This document shows, piece by piece, positions 37,026-47,790 of a stretch of DNA of 64,000 nt. The DNA lies in assembly GCF_003987495.1 (NCBI RefSeq), contig NZ_NGJU01000004.1, forward strand, positions 93,821-157,820. The letters are read 5' to 3'. The position numbers were made by a program, and so were the translations under genes. The first letter of the stretch is position 1. The number at the start of each line of letters is the position of its first letter. Origin of the DNA: Vagococcus salmoninarum. Its GTDB lineage: Bacteria > Bacillota > Bacilli > Lactobacillales > Vagococcaceae. The notes under the pieces are model-generated. The model was not told the origin of the DNA. It did not search any database and worked only from the letters and a program-made list of their open reading frames with translations.

Positions 37026-38264
37026 CTAACGATAAAGTGGAAATTTTTCAGTGATTGCTTTAATTTCTTTAGAAACTCTAACTAGAGCTTCTTCATCGGT
37101 GTGGTTTGATAGGGCCACATCAATTAATTCCGCAATCCGAGTCACATTAGCTTCTCGCATGCCACGAGTCGTAACAGCAGGTGTCCCAATTCTAATACCA
37201 CTTGTTTTAAAGGGGCTTAAAACTTCAAAAGGAATCGTATTTTTATTAACAGTAATATGGACTTTATCTAACAATTCTTCTGCTTCTTTACCATTTAAAC
37301 CATAACCTGACACGTCAATTAGTAACAAATGATTGTCAGTTGCGCCACTAATTAAACGCGCTTTTGGCGCTTGGTTAAAGACTTTCGCCATAGCTTTAGC
37401 ATTCTCAATCACTTGCCATTGGTAATCTTTAAAATCCTCATCTTGGGCTTCTTTAAAGGCTACTGCTTTAGCAGCAATCACATGTTCTAAAGGACCACCT
37501 TGAATGCCAGGGAAAATCGCACTATTAATTTTCTTAGCTAATTCAGCATCATTTGTTAAGATTAAACCACCACGAGGGCCTCTTAAAGTTTTGTGAGTCG
37601 TTGATGTCACAATATCCGCATAAGGCATGGGATTATCATGATACCCTGCGGCTACTAGACCAGCAATATGAGCCATATCGACTAATAATTTAGCGCCAAC
37701 TTCATTAGCAATTTCTCTAAACTTAGCAAAATCAATTGTTCGGCCGTAAGCACTAGCTCCTGCCACGATTAACTTAGGTTTAATTTCCCGCGCTCTGATG
37801 CGCACAACATCATAATCAATGACTTCTGTTACTGGATCAACACCGTAACCATGGAAGTCGTAAGTCTTACCACTAAAGTTGACTGGTGAGCCATGAGTTA
37901 GATGACCACCGTGGTTTAAATCCATCCCAAGAACTTTATCACCAGGCTCAATTAAAGCCAAATAAGCCGCTGTATTCGCTTGTGAACCAGAATGTGGTTG
38001 AACATTAGCAAAATCAGCATCAAACAATTCTTTCGCTCGCTCAATGGCTAAATTTTCAACGATATCCACATACTCACACCCGCCATAATAACGGCGACCA
38101 GGGTAACCTTCCGCATACTTATTCGTTAAAATACTACCTTGAGCAGCCATAACTGCTTCTGAAACAAAGTTTTCCGATGCGATTAATTCGATATTTCTTT
38201 CTTGTCTTGTTGCCTCTTTATTGATTGCATCCCATAATTCAATATCATTTCCCTTAAAACTCAT
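37026..38264 (-). CDS. glyA: Serine hydroxymethyltransferase
   Basis: This is a 412-residue PLP enzyme that interconverts serine and glycine with tetrahydrofolate. The PLP Lys is in [15 protein letters not shown]. Other family segments are [27 protein letters not shown] and [12 protein letters not shown]. It is the last gene before upp in the tdk-prfA-prmC-sua5-glyA block. No riboswitch is seen in its short leader. Confidence 0.97.
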   Translation of the reverse strand: MSFKGNDIELWDAINKEATRQERNIELIASENFVSEAVMAAQGSILTNKYAEGYPGRRYYGGCEYVDIVENLAIERAKELFDADFANVQPHSGSQANTAAYLALIEPGDKVLGMDLNHGGHLTHGSPVNFSGKTYDFHGYGVDPVTEVIDYDVVRIRAREIKPKLIVAGASAYGRTIDFAKFREIANEVGAKLLVDMAHIAGLVAAGYHDNPMPYADIVTSTTHKTLRGPRGGLILTNDAELAKKINSAIFPGIQGGPLEHVIAAKAVAFKEAQDEDFKDYQWQVIENAKAMAKVFNQAPKARLISGATDNHLLLIDVSGYGLNGKEAEELLDKVHITVNKNTIPFEVLSPFKTSGIRIGTPAVTTRGMREANVTRIAELIDVALSNHTDEEALVRVSKEIKAITEKFPLYR

Positions 38265-38334
38265 ACCATCAACACCCCATTTTCTTTTCTATATTGTACC
38301 ATAGTAAGCTTTCATTCCTCAAAATAAACAAGCC

Positions 38335-39357
38335 CTAATTAAAATATTCCTGATTTGCGGCTTTTTTTAAGCGATTCATGTAGGCTCGCCCTTCACCTTG
38401 ATCTGGATAAGTCTCAGCTAAAATCAAGTCTAACTGAGGATCTAATTCATCTAACGCTCTCAGACCACTGAACAAATTTTTACTAGCCACAAGAACATTA
38501 TTGTCTTGACTTAAAGGATAAGCTACCTGGAATTCTCCCTGATATTGGTTAATTAACTGCTGATTAGCTAACAGACCGACTTGTAAGCCTTCCTCGTTAG
38601 CCCACTTTAAGGCAGCTCCCCACTTAGATTGATGACAGTCAATCATCATGACTTTAGTGACTGGTGCATAATGTTGATACTTCATCCCTGGCGCTTTAGG
38701 CGCTTCATTTTCATCAACTAAGTGTTGGTCTAACTTAATATCCCCAACAACTGCCATTAATTGCTCTTGAGTAATTAAGCCTGGTCGCAAAATGACGGGA
38801 ATCTCTGAAGTTAGATCTAAAACTGTTGATTCTAAACCAACTTCAGTCGGCCCATCATCTAAAATACCGGCGATTTTACCGGCTAGATCATGAAAGACAT
38901 GAGCAGCTGTCGTTGGACTTGGGCGACCTGACGTATTGGCGCTAGGGCCAACAAGAGGAACCCCTGCTTTAGCAATCAAGTCTAAGGCTAGCTGGTTATT
39001 TGGTACTCTAAAACCGACTGTGCCTAAGCCGCCAGTCGCATTACTTGGTAAGCTACCTTTTTTGATGTTAAAAATTAACGTTAATGGTCCCGGCCAAAAG
39101 GCTGCCATTAGTTTTTCCGCTTTTTCTGACCAACTAGCAACATAGTCACTTAGCTGACTTTTATCAGTAATATGAACGATTAAGGGGTTGTCACTTGGGC
39201 GACCTTTGGCCTGATAAACTTTTGCAATTGCTAAAGCGTTCGTGGCATCAGCCCCTAGTCCGTAGACGGTTTCCGTTGGAAAGGCGACAACTTCTCCTGC
39301 TTTCAAACAGTTAGCAGCTGCTTCTATATTGGCTTGTTTAAATATTTTTGTTTCCAT
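38335..39357 (-). CDS. tsaC2: Threonylcarbamoyl-AMP synthase (Sua5/YwlC)
   Basis: This is a 340-residue enzyme for the t6A37 tRNA modification. The N-terminal YrdC domain (about residues 10-195) shows FPTETVYGLGADA, KGRPSDNPL and PSANTSGRPSPT. The C-terminal Sua5 domain (about 225-335) is present, so this is the long form. It lies downstream of prmC, the common Firmicute order. Confidence 0.93.
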   Translation of the reverse strand: METKIFKQANIEAAANCLKAGEVVAFPTETVYGLGADATNALAIAKVYQAKGRPSDNPLIVHITDKSQLSDYVASWSEKAEKLMAAFWPGPLTLIFNIKKGSLPSNATGGLGTVGFRVPNNQLALDLIAKAGVPLVGPSANTSGRPSPTTAAHVFHDLAGKIAGILDDGPTEVGLESTVLDLTSEIPVILRPGLITQEQLMAVVGDIKLDQHLVDENEAPKAPGMKYQHYAPVTKVMMIDCHQSKWGAALKWANEEGLQVGLLANQQLINQYQGEFQVAYPLSQDNNVLVASKNLFSGLRALDELDPQLDLILAETYPDQGEGRAYMNRLKKAANQEYFN

Positions 39358-39438
39358 AGTAAATTTGTACTCCCTTACTCATGATTTACTTGCTACTAAT
39401 ACGTGCCTTGTCATTGGCCAGACTATGTTAATAACTAA

Positions 39439-40281
39439 TTATCTTTCAACTGAAATCATCCGATCTTGGCCTTGTAAATCTTGATGAACCAGTACTTGAT
39501 GGTCTGGAAAGGCTTTTTGAAATAACTCTTGGACTGCCTGACCTTGTTGATAACCAATCTCTAAATAGATTTTTCCAGTTGCTTTTAGCCTTAAAGGTAA
39601 TTCTTCCGCTAGGCGTTCATAGATTTTTAACCCTTGATGGTCAGCAAAAAGCGCTAATTTTGGCTCGTGTTGTCTGACACTTTCATCCATCACTGCCCAT
39701 TCATCGTAACTGATATAGGGGGGATTAGAAACAATAATATCAAACAGCTGATGCTTGACTGGGGCTGTTAAATCCCCTTGATAAAAAGCTACTTCTAAAG
39801 CTAAGTTTTGACGATTCTTTTCTGCCACGACTAAGGCTTCTAAGGATAAATCAACAGCTGAGACTTGCCAGTCAGGCGCTTCCCCTTTTAAGGACAAAGC
39901 AATTGCCCCCGTTCCCGTACCGATGTCTAAGACTGATAAGTCAGCCTTTCTTGAATTATTAGTTAGAACTAAGGCTACTAATTCTTCCGTTTCTGGTCGC
40001 GGGATTAACGTCCCTGAGCTAACTTCAAAACGCCGACCATAAAACTCACAAGAACCAATAATATATTGTGGGGGATAATCTTTTAAAATTAAAGCCAAAT
40101 CAGCTTCTAATTGTTGGACCTCATCCAGTGGCATCGGCTTTCTAAGATTCATTAGCAGCTCGGTTTTCTGCCAACCTTTTCGTTCCAGTATTAAATACTC
40201 AGCAATATAGCTTTCTTTATCAGCCTTTTCTAAAAAAGAAGAAGCCCAGTTAAGGACTTCTACATAAGTGGGATTATCCAT
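39439..40281 (-). CDS. prmC: Release factor glutamine methyltransferase
   Basis: This is a 280-residue SAM methyltransferase that modifies the GGQ Gln of release factors. The catalytic motif is [10 protein letters not shown], the SAM motif is [13 protein letters not shown], and the N-terminal helical domain is present. It overlaps prfA by 8 nt, its substrate gene. Confidence 0.96.
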   Translation of the reverse strand: MDNPTYVEVLNWASSFLEKADKESYIAEYLILERKGWQKTELLMNLRKPMPLDEVQQLEADLALILKDYPPQYIIGSCEFYGRRFEVSSGTLIPRPETEELVALVLTNNSRKADLSVLDIGTGTGAIALSLKGEAPDWQVSAVDLSLEALVVAEKNRQNLALEVAFYQGDLTAPVKHQLFDIIVSNPPYISYDEWAVMDESVRQHEPKLALFADHQGLKIYERLAEELPLRLKATGKIYLEIGYQQGQAVQELFQKAFPDHQVLVHQDLQGQDRMISVER

Positions 40282-41347
40282 TTTGAATCTCTTCTAATTT
40301 CGCAGTTTGATCATAGATAACTAAAGAATCAATGATTTCATCTAATTCACCAGATAAAATTCGATCTAATTTTTGAATCGTTAAACCGATTCGGTGATCA
40401 GTTACTCGGTTTTGAGGATAGTTATAAGTTCTAATTCGTTCAGAACGGTCACCTGTTCCCACAGCTGATTTACGACTAGCATCGTATTCACTTTGAGATT
40501 CAGATAATAATTTATCTGAGACACGAGCACTTAAAATTTTCATTGCTTTCTCTCTGTTTTGAAGTTGCGACCGTTGATCTTGCATAGCCACAACAATTCC
40601 CGTAGGTAAGTGAGTTAAACGGACGGCTGAAGCAGTCTTGTTGACGTGCTGTCCACCGGCGCCACTAGCATGGTAAATATCAACCCGGATGTCTTTCTCT
40701 TCTAAGTTAATCTCAACTTCTTCCGCCTCTGGTAAAACGACCACTGTAGCAGTTGAAGTATGAACCCGACCTTGAGATTCAGTTGATGGTACTCGTTGAA
40801 CACGGTGAGCACCACTTTCATATTTAAGTTTTGAGAAAACATTTGTTCCAGTAATCATGGCAATGACTTCTTTGTAACCACCGATACCAGTAATATTCGC
40901 TTCTAGGACTTCAAACTTCCAGCCTTGAGAAGACGCGTAGCTTTGATACATTTCAAATAAATCCCCAGCAAATAACGCCGCTTCGTCACCACCAGCAGCT
41001 CCTCGTATTTCCATAATAATGTTTTTATCATCATTAGGATCTGAAGGGATTAATAGAATTTTGATTTTTTCTTCAATTTCTTCTTTTTCTTTTTTCAAAT
41101 CAGAAAGTTCTTCTTTTGCCATCTCTTGCATATCGGCATCAAGTTTCTCCCCTAGTAATTCTTCAGTTTCAGCAATTCCTGAAACCACTTCTTTATAACG
41201 ACGGTACACTGCCACAGTTTCCCGTGAACCAGCTTCCTCTTTTGATAATTCCATAAAACGTTTCGTATCTGACACAACTGTTGGGTCACTTAATAATTCC
41301 CCTAGTTCTTCATAACGGTCTTCAATTGATTGTAGTTGATCGTACAT
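40274..41347 (-). CDS. prfA: Peptide chain release factor 1
   Basis: This is a 357-residue release factor for UAA/UAG. The GGQ motif lies in [19 protein letters not shown]. The stop-codon-recognition domain and N-terminal coiled domain are complete. It lies between tdk and prmC in one operon. Start ATG at 41347. Confidence 0.97.
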   Translation of the reverse strand: MYDQLQSIEDRYEELGELLSDPTVVSDTKRFMELSKEEAGSRETVAVYRRYKEVVSGIAETEELLGEKLDADMQEMAKEELSDLKKEKEEIEEKIKILLIPSDPNDDKNIIMEIRGAAGGDEAALFAGDLFEMYQSYASSQGWKFEVLEANITGIGGYKEVIAMITGTNVFSKLKYESGAHRVQRVPSTESQGRVHTSTATVVVLPEAEEVEINLEEKDIRVDIYHASGAGGQHVNKTASAVRLTHLPTGIVVAMQDQRSQLQNREKAMKILSARVSDKLLSESQSEYDASRKSAVGTGDRSERIRTYNYPQNRVTDHRIGLTIQKLDRILSGELDEIIDSLVIYDQTAKLEEIQNG

Positions 41348-41409
41348 CGTTGTTCTCCTTTATAATTATGTATTTTTAGCGTTCACTTGGCTTTGGATTT
41401 AAAGCTTCG

Positions 41410-41979
41410 CTACAAAGGCTGTTGCAAATAGTGTTTGCGACAAACAGGGAAGTACGCTTCATTACCACCAATTTGGATTTGTTCTCCTGAATAAACTGCT
41501 TGGCCGTCTAACTGGCGCAAGTTCATAATCGCCTTGCGATGACAGAACCAACAAATTGTTTTCAACTCTTCTAATTTATCCGCATAAAGTAATAAATACT
41601 TTGAGCCTTCAAACAATTCGTTCCGAAAATCATTTTTCAAACCAAAAGCCATCACTGGAATGCCTAGTTCATCAACGACTTTGGCAAATTGAATGACATG
41701 ATGTTTTTCTAAAAACTGTGATTCGTCGACTAAGACACAGTAAGGCTCAAAGTCTAACTCTTTAATAAACTGATAGACATCGGTCTGACTAAAAATTGGC
41801 GTAGCTGGTCGGGATAAACCAATCCGACTTGAGACTTTGCCAACACCGTCTCGTGTATCAAGGCCACTAGTCATCAAGACTACTGGTTTATTTTGTTCTT
41901 CGTAATTATGGGCAACTTTGAGAATTTCAATGGTTTTACCACTATTCATTGCACCGTATTTAAAAAATAATTGAGCCAT
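41410..41979 (-). CDS. tdk: Thymidine kinase
   Basis: This 189-residue kinase makes dTMP from thymidine. Walker A is YGAMNSGKT, Walker B is VLVDESQF, and the zinc ligands include CWFCHRK and a later Cys in FPVCRKH. The ATG at 41979 is chosen because an upstream in-frame extension does not match the family N-terminus ([14 protein letters not shown]). It is the first gene of the tdk-prfA-prmC-sua5-glyA run. Confidence 0.95.
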   Translation of the reverse strand: MAQLFFKYGAMNSGKTIEILKVAHNYEEQNKPVVLMTSGLDTRDGVGKVSSRIGLSRPATPIFSQTDVYQFIKELDFEPYCVLVDESQFLEKHHVIQFAKVVDELGIPVMAFGLKNDFRNELFEGSKYLLLYADKLEELKTICWFCHRKAIMNLRQLDGQAVYSGEQIQIGGNEAYFPVCRKHYLQQPL

Positions 41980-42125
41980 AATAAGACCTTCACTTTCATT
42001 TTCTTCCTCTGTAAGTATACTGTATTTCCTGAAAAAAATCATCTTATTAGTTAAAAAAGCTAGCTTATGTCTTTAGTTTCCTTGTGATTGTTAAACAATC
42101 TTTGAAAAAGTTCCCTTGACTCGTT

Positions 42126-42908
42126 TTAAAATTGAACTTTGAAGCCTGGAAATTGATGGATGCCTGTGCCAAAATAAACTAAATCAAGATGTAACAACTC
42201 GGCCTTAGCTTTAAGTAGCTCTGGCAAAATCTCTGGTCCTAGTTCTAATTGGTTATGGGAGGGAAACACCCTTCTCACTCCCTCTAAACGAGCAATTTTT
42301 TCCCAAGAGTTGACTAAATCAAGGGGGTTCGTTGAAGGATAAAAGGCGTAGATTGGCGTTTCATCACTGTATAGTAAGTCACCAGTAAAAAGATAGCCTG
42401 AAGTTAGATCATAATAAACTAAGTGACCTGGACTATGACCAGGGGTATGAAGAACTTGGATGGCACGTCCCCCAAGCTCAATGACTTGGCCGTCACTTAA
42501 AAAATCTGTGGCTGGACCTTTAAACATTTCAAACGTCGCGACTTGAAACTCAGCTGGAAGTTCTTGGCTTAAATCGCGAGTCAATTCCCCTCGGACGTGT
42601 TCGTTAGTTTGACTGGGGATGCCATTAGCTAGCCAATCCCCTTCACTTTCATGAAGGTAGACTTCTTGATTGGCTGTTAAACCATTCGTATGATCCCAGT
42701 GAACATGAGTTAAATAGGCACTGTAAGGTAAACTTGTTAAAGACTTAACGACCTCATGAATTTGACCAATCCCTAAGCCAGTGTCAATTAGCATCCCTTG
42801 GTCTTGACCTAAGATCAAAAAACTGCGCACCTTTTCCCAATGACCGTATTCACTAATGGCAAAGGTTTGCTCATCAATTTTTTCTATTGTAAACCATGAT
42901 TCCTCCAT
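42126..42908 (-). CDS. Metallo-beta-lactamase-fold hydrolase
   Basis: This is a 260-residue MBL-fold protein with complete metal motifs: THVHWDHTNG (HxHxDH), HTPGHSPGHLVYY, the Asp in FTGDLLYSD and the last His in FPSHNQ. This is a glyoxalase II-like or related hydrolase type; the substrate is unknown. It is a single-gene unit, with AGGAGG just before the ATG at 42908. Confidence 0.87.
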   Translation of the reverse strand: MEESWFTIEKIDEQTFAISEYGHWEKVRSFLILGQDQGMLIDTGLGIGQIHEVVKSLTSLPYSAYLTHVHWDHTNGLTANQEVYLHESEGDWLANGIPSQTNEHVRGELTRDLSQELPAEFQVATFEMFKGPATDFLSDGQVIELGGRAIQVLHTPGHSPGHLVYYDLTSGYLFTGDLLYSDETPIYAFYPSTNPLDLVNSWEKIARLEGVRRVFPSHNQLELGPEILPELLKAKAELLHLDLVYFGTGIHQFPGFKVQF

Positions 42909-43006
42909 GTTCTTCCTCCTTTTTCTTTAAGTGTTTCAAAAAGGCTTGCTTGATTACTAGCTAACTCTAAGTAGCCTAATAATTTTAAGCCTGTCAACGA
43001 ATTTTG

Positions 43007-43040
43007 CAAAAAAGGAGGGTGACAGTCGTCACACCTCCTT
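43007..43040 (-). terminator. Terminator after the MapZ-like gene
   Basis: AAGGAGG-T-GTGAC / GTCAC-C-CTCCTT hairpin followed by TTTTTT on the minus strand. Confidence 0.88.
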
Positions 43041-43058
43041 AATGGCTTACTTTAACTA

Positions 43059-44531
43059 TTAATTTGGACCTTGGCCTTTAAACCAGCCAGTCTTAGCATT
43101 GATCGTTACTAAGTAGATTGGTAATTCTTCTTGTAAACGATCTTTTAACAATGAAGATTGTGTATTCGTTGCAAATAGATCATAGTAGGCTTCGCCGTCA
43201 ACAATCATTCGCGGTCTTAGTTCATAACCACCTTCAACAATATAGCGACGACGTAAACTTTCGTTAATCACTTTATCTTGAATACCAGGTGCCCATGACC
43301 AATCCCCAGTTTGGACGCCAGCACCTTCATTAGGAATAATGCCACTTGGGGCATTTCCTTGAGTATTGTTAGTTGGTGCTACTGGTTGTTGCCCTTGAGG
43401 TTGAGCTTGCCATTGGTTTTGGTCTTGCCATTGACTTGCTGGTGGCACGTAACTACCTTGAGAGGCAGCTGCTTCTTTTTCAGCTGCTACAAGTTGGTCG
43501 GCGGCTTTTTTCTCTGCTGCTTTCAAAGTTGTTTCAACTTTGTCTAAATCTTTTGTGTATGTATCTTTTAAAGTTTGATTTGTTAATTTATTGATAGCTG
43601 CTTGGGCACTTTCAACATCTTTACGGCTTACTTCAGCTTTGGCTTTTTCAACTTTTGCCACTAACTCTTTGGCTTTTTTATTCAGCGAACCTTGTTCTTT
43701 GGCTAATAAAATTCCTTGATTAATTAATTCTTCAAATTTATTTTCTGGTGTTTTAATTTCTTGTGGGTAAACTGGTTCTTCGTCTTTTAAGACCGGTTTA
43801 TCGGCTAGTTTATCGCCTTTAATAACTGGGCTAATAAATAATTGATTTAACGCCGTTTGTAATTCAATTTTATGACTTAAGTCCTCAATCATTGGGTCAA
43901 ATTCCCCTTGAACTTTTTCATCTTTTAACGTAGCGACTTCTTTAGTTAACTTATCTAAACTGGCCTCTGAGGCGTCTTCATTTAAAAAGACTTTTTCTTC
44001 ATTAAAATATAGTTTATTAAAGTTATTTTCTAGTAACGCAACTTCCTTAGCTAAATCAGCTGCCGCCTTTTCTTGGGCTTTTCCTTGATAGCTCGTAAAA
44101 CCAAAGTAACCACCGACTAGTAACAACAAAGCTAATAGCCCCCAAAGGATTTTTTTGTTAAATGGTTTCCGTTCTTTTGGCGTTGAGACTGGTGTCTCTG
44201 GCGGAGTTCCTTCTGCCTTAGGCTCAGTCTTAGCAGCTGGTGGGATTGGCGTTGCATCAGGAGCAACAAACTTCTCAATGATAACCTCTTCCTTTTTAAC
44301 TTCGATTGCTTCTTTAGTCGTAGACTCTTCTGCTTCTGCATGAACTTCAGCTTCTTCTGCCATAGCCGCTTCTGCTTTAGCGTTTAATGCTTTAAGTTCA
44401 CTTAAATCTTTCGTTAAGTCTTTTGTAAAGTCTACGAAGGTCGGTTCGAATTGATCACAGTTGGGACAAAATTCTTCATCTTTCTGTGAGACATAGCCAC
44501 AGTTAGGGCATTTTTTACCTTTTTTCATCAT
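43059..44531 (-). CDS. mapZ: MapZ-like cell-division positioning protein
   Basis: This is a 490-residue bitopic protein. The N-terminus has a zinc ribbon (CPNCGYVSQKDEEFCPNCD), then an acidic region, one membrane segment (about residues 130-148), a long extracellular helical region and a Gln-rich linker. The C-terminal domain (about 405-490; GDWSWAPGIQDKVINESLR) looks like a MapZ extracellular domain 2. MapZ marks mid-cell and positions FtsZ rings in streptococci and enterococci. The zinc-ribbon form fits enterococcal relatives; the call rests on architecture and remembered family features. Confidence 0.72.
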   Translation of the reverse strand: MMKKGKKCPNCGYVSQKDEEFCPNCDQFEPTFVDFTKDLTKDLSELKALNAKAEAAMAEEAEVHAEAEESTTKEAIEVKKEEVIIEKFVAPDATPIPPAAKTEPKAEGTPPETPVSTPKERKPFNKKILWGLLALLLLVGGYFGFTSYQGKAQEKAAADLAKEVALLENNFNKLYFNEEKVFLNEDASEASLDKLTKEVATLKDEKVQGEFDPMIEDLSHKIELQTALNQLFISPVIKGDKLADKPVLKDEEPVYPQEIKTPENKFEELINQGILLAKEQGSLNKKAKELVAKVEKAKAEVSRKDVESAQAAINKLTNQTLKDTYTKDLDKVETTLKAAEKKAADQLVAAEKEAAASQGSYVPPASQWQDQNQWQAQPQGQQPVAPTNNTQGNAPSGIIPNEGAGVQTGDWSWAPGIQDKVINESLRRRYIVEGGYELRPRMIVDGEAYYDLFATNTQSSLLKDRLQEELPIYLVTINAKTGWFKGQGPN

Positions 44532-44695
44532 TTTTTTATCACATTCCTATTTTAATTTTAAGTTTTTTTGTAATAACAAATCATGTCTAGTTTAACATAT
44601 AATGACGCCCTTTGTTAACTATTTTCGGTAAATGTCTAAGGATCAACTGGCATGTCCCTTGTCTCAAATCCCAAGCAGTGCTTGTTCTGCTTAAA

Positions 44696-44896
44696 TTAAG
44701 GACTAGTCGTTGTTTCTTTAGGAGTAATCCAAATATTCAACCAATCTGGGCTATGCCCTACTTCAAGATTAACTTTGTCAGAATAACTAGTTTCGACTAG
44801 CTTAGATTCTGATTGCCTAATTTCTAATGGATTATCTTTTATGCGCTGGAAAATCAATTCCCGATCGTACTCTTCATTTAAAGAGACTATGACCAT
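44696..44896 (-). pseudogene. Truncated copy of the downstream-cluster lipoprotein
   Basis: These 66 codons align with the last third of the lipoprotein encoded directly upstream (44927-45523). KLVETSYSDKVNLEVGHS compares with EKSETANYSDKLSLETAHT, and LIFQRIKDNP with WVFEKMLEKDP. There is no signal peptide and no ribosome site. It is most likely the remnant of a tandem duplication that lost its 5' part. It could be translated by coupling, but this is doubtful. Confidence 0.65.
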
Positions 44897-44926
44897 CTTT
44901 TTTTTGAGTCATAAGTCAACCTTACT

Positions 44927-45523
44927 CTATTCCTCAACAACTTCCTCAAAAGGCAAGATAAATAATGTCACTTCTGTTGACGTATGAGCGGTTTCCAAGC
45001 TTAACTTGTCTGAATAATTAGCCGTTTCACTTTTTTCAAGGATCGCTTCCCCTTCCACAGGATCTTTTTCTAACATCTTTTCAAAAACCCATTCTTCACG
45101 GTAGTCATCCTCCCCTAAAGCGCCAAAAAGCATTTCCATAATTCGACTGACTTCTCCTCTTGAATCATCTAAGTCTCTATTTCTAGTATCAATATAAACC
45201 AACACACTTTCTAAATGCTGACTATCTGGCCAACCTTCCGATTTATAATCTATTTCAATGACTTTATTCCGAGTTTGATAGATTGTACTATTCTCAATCA
45301 AATTAAGTTCATGAAAAATATCATAGTCCAACAGATTTTCTTCGAACTCACCGATTGTCTGCTGGAAATGAGGTCGATTTTTCCACGCCTCTCTTTCTTC
45401 TAAAAGGGCTAATTCTTCTTCAGAGGTTAGTGGCTCATCACTAACCTCAGGCTCTGATATCGCCAAGGAGCCACAACCACTTAAAAATAATAGTAAGGAA
45501 AGGAATAATACACCTTTTTTCAT
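44927..45523 (-). CDS. Lipoprotein of the LytTR/ABC cluster
   Basis: This is a 198-residue protein with a signal peptide and lipobox (LLFLSGCGS, Cys about residue 17), then an acidic mature part. No known domain is recognised. It overlaps the ABC ATPase gene by 4 nt (ATGA), so it belongs to the same operon. In bacteriocin-type clusters a lipoprotein beside an ABC transporter often gives self-immunity; that role is inferred from position only. A truncated duplicate follows. Confidence 0.75.
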   Translation of the reverse strand: MKKGVLFLSLLLFLSGCGSLAISEPEVSDEPLTSEEELALLEEREAWKNRPHFQQTIGEFEENLLDYDIFHELNLIENSTIYQTRNKVIEIDYKSEGWPDSQHLESVLVYIDTRNRDLDDSRGEVSRIMEMLFGALGEDDYREEWVFEKMLEKDPVEGEAILEKSETANYSDKLSLETAHTSTEVTLFILPFEEVVEE

Positions 45524-46146
45524 AAAACTACCCCACTTTCTAATTCGTAAATTTTATCAGCTAACTGATCAATATGTCCTTGGTCATGACTTGTAACAAT
45601 CATTGTTTTGCCTGCCGACTTAGCTTCTATTAATAGTTTTAAAATATCCGCAACCCCTTCTTTGTCTAGACCGTTAAAGGGTTCATCTAAAATCAATACT
45701 TGGGGGTCTTCCATAATACTTTGAGCAATACGCAAACGCTGCTTCATTCCTAGTGAATAATGTTTATATTTCTTTTTCCCAGTCTGACCTAGTCCAACTT
45801 TTTCTAAATAATACTCAACTTCTGTTAAGGGGATTTTTTTTTGAATATTAGCTAACAGTTGTAAATTTTCTAATCCTGACAAGTAGGGAATAAAATCTGC
45901 TTGTTCGATGATTACCCCAGCCTCTTTAATATAATTTGTGCCATGAATAATTGTTTGCTTACCAACTGTCACCGAACCTTCATCTGCTTTAATAAAACCA
46001 CAGATAACTTTTAATAATAAAGACTTTCCTGAGCCATTATGCCCAATCAATCCAACACACTGACCTTCTTCCACAGTGATTGAGACATTTTCTAAAACTG
46101 TTTGTCCTTTGTAAACTTTAGTTACTTCTTTTACTTGAATTTTCAT
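45520..46146 (-). CDS. ABC transporter ATPase
   Basis: This 208-residue ATPase has Walker A GLIGHNGSGKSLLL, ABC signature YSLGMKQRLRIAQS and Walker B VLILDEPFNGLD. The signature is the variant SLGMKQR, typical of bacteriocin-export/immunity-type ABC-2 transporters. It follows two membrane proteins and precedes a lipoprotein in the same operon. Substrate unknown. Confidence 0.88.
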   Translation of the reverse strand: MKIQVKEVTKVYKGQTVLENVSITVEEGQCVGLIGHNGSGKSLLLKVICGFIKADEGSVTVGKQTIIHGTNYIKEAGVIIEQADFIPYLSGLENLQLLANIQKKIPLTEVEYYLEKVGLGQTGKKKYKHYSLGMKQRLRIAQSIMEDPQVLILDEPFNGLDKEGVADILKLLIEAKSAGKTMIVTSHDQGHIDQLADKIYELESGVVL

Positions 46147-46160
46147 TTTTTCCTCCTAAA

Positions 46161-46886
46161 CTAAATCTCGTAGTCCAGTTTTTTTTCCCAGAAATAAGAC
46201 AACACTATTAAACACATTCCTAACACACTACTGATGCTATAATTATCTTGCCAATCGATAAAAATTAAAGAGGCTTTAGGAAAACTCATATTAATAATAA
46301 AGAGACTAGTTATCACACCAGACATCCCAAACAAATAACCTAAGCTTGTAACTTTTAAATATAAACAAAACCCTAAATACCATAAACCTAATAAAAGTAA
46401 AGTATGGGCCAGGGACAATTTAACAAATGATTGATTAAACATTCTTAGACTTTCAGCATAAGGATAATTGTTCCCATAACTCACTAAAGTGAATAAGGAG
46501 AGATGAAAAACTAGTGAAAATACGACTACCTTTACACTGCCATAGCGCCTAATCCAGCGATAGCCTTTTTTCTTGTTTTCTGACCTGATTAACACGTACT
46601 GGTAATAATTTTTTTCCATAGATAAGAAAAAGAAGGAGCCTACAACTACGGCTGTAAGAAAAAAAATAAACGGTGAGACTAATTGCATGACATTTTTCCC
46701 AGCCATATAATCGATTCCATAAAAATCAGTGTGAATGAATAGTCGATTGAAAATCGCTCTTTTAGGTAAGTCTACTCGATAGTCCCCACGATAATAGTTA
46801 AGTTGACGAATAATCTGATAGTAGTTTAAATAACTTAAGCCGATTCCCGTAAGACTAATTAAACTGAATGTTTTTATTTTTCTCAT
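46161..46886 (-). CDS. ABC-2-type membrane protein of the LytTR cluster
   Basis: This is a membrane protein of about 241 residues with around six hydrophobic segments (e.g. FIFFLTAVVVGSFFFL, SLAHTLLLLGLWYLGF). The ATG at 46886 has GAAAGG 8 nt upstream; a longer upstream reading would run into the preceding gene. No named family is recognised. It is probably one half of the permease for the ATPase gene that follows 14 nt later. Confidence 0.7.
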   Translation of the reverse strand: MRKIKTFSLISLTGIGLSYLNYYQIIRQLNYYRGDYRVDLPKRAIFNRLFIHTDFYGIDYMAGKNVMQLVSPFIFFLTAVVVGSFFFLSMEKNYYQYVLIRSENKKKGYRWIRRYGSVKVVVFSLVFHLSLFTLVSYGNNYPYAESLRMFNQSFVKLSLAHTLLLLGLWYLGFCLYLKVTSLGYLFGMSGVITSLFIINMSFPKASLIFIDWQDNYSISSVLGMCLIVLSYFWEKKLDYEI

Positions 46887-46900
46887 AAGGTTTGCCTTTC

Positions 46901-47713
46901 TTAATAAGTAGTAACCGTCTTTTTTAGCCCAATAAACCAAAGAACTAACCCTAATAAGCATAAAGGCAAGGCTGCGTAAAAAACTTCATGGGTTTGATAG
47001 ACTGTATTAAAAGCCCCAAAACTTGTAAAGACAGCGAAAAAACGACTACTTGTGATTACGCCAATATAATTAAAGCCATGATAAATAGCTAAGATCCCTA
47101 AAAGAACTTGGTATTCTTTTTCCAAAAGTAAAACTAGCCCACAAGCTAAAAAACTAAAAACTAGTGCCATAACAAAATAAATGCTCCAAACCATAAACAT
47201 AAAAAATAAATAGGGGTGTCTTTCATAAAAACCTACTGGAAAAATTGAGGCAAAATCACCAATATCTGTCAAACCTCGTCTGACAAACAAACCACCAATA
47301 GAATAAAAGATTGTGCAACTTAAACAAAAAAAGAAGGCTGATTGAAATGTATAAACTAAACTACTTTTCAACATTAAACGACTAAAACTTTCAACGCGAT
47401 GTCTACCTAAGTAAAAAAGTGAGCGTTTTTCTTGAAAGAGACTTAAAGTTGGTAAAATAATAAAAATCGGCAAATAGCTATGTAAAAAAAAGATTGACGA
47501 ATCGACCAAACCTTCCCAGGTCATGATTTGCCAAATAAATGCTCTTCTAGTAAATGACTCCCTGCCTTGAACTAAATCTGGGGCAGCATAATCCATAACT
47601 AAAATTTCAAATAAACTACTAGCAAATAACCATGAGATAAACATCCCACTAAGCAATATGGCAATACTAAAAGGTAATAACTTATTTCCTAACTTAAACT
47701 TCAAGTTGGTCAT
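46901..47713 (-). CDS. ABC-2-type membrane protein of the LytTR cluster
   Basis: This is a 270-residue protein with about six membrane segments (FSIAILLSGMFISWLF, PLCLLGLVLWFIGL). It resembles the next protein in size and layout, so the two are probably unequal permease halves. It is 14 nt before the next gene and follows a strong terminator-like hairpin, so the transporter may be expressed by read-through from the small secreted-protein gene. Family not recognised. Confidence 0.7.
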   Translation of the reverse strand: MTNLKFKLGNKLLPFSIAILLSGMFISWLFASSLFEILVMDYAAPDLVQGRESFTRRAFIWQIMTWEGLVDSSIFFLHSYLPIFIILPTLSLFQEKRSLFYLGRHRVESFSRLMLKSSLVYTFQSAFFFCLSCTIFYSIGGLFVRRGLTDIGDFASIFPVGFYERHPYLFFMFMVWSIYFVMALVFSFLACGLVLLLEKEYQVLLGILAIYHGFNYIGVITSSRFFAVFTSFGAFNTVYQTHEVFYAALPLCLLGLVLWFIGLKKTVTTY

Positions 47714-47730
47714 TCTTCACACTCCATTCT

Positions 47731-47787
47731 AAAAAAGATAAAACAGTAGTTATTATTTTTTTAACGTAGTCTACTGTTTTATCTTTA
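47731..47787 (-). terminator. Strong hairpin between the secreted-protein gene and the ABC genes
   Basis: A perfect 16-bp stem (AAAGATAAAACAGTAG / CTACTGTTTTATCTTT) with a 21-nt loop and a T run. It is just after the restored stop of the secreted-protein gene. It would terminate or attenuate transcription into the transporter genes. Confidence 0.88.
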
Positions 47788-47790
47788 ACA

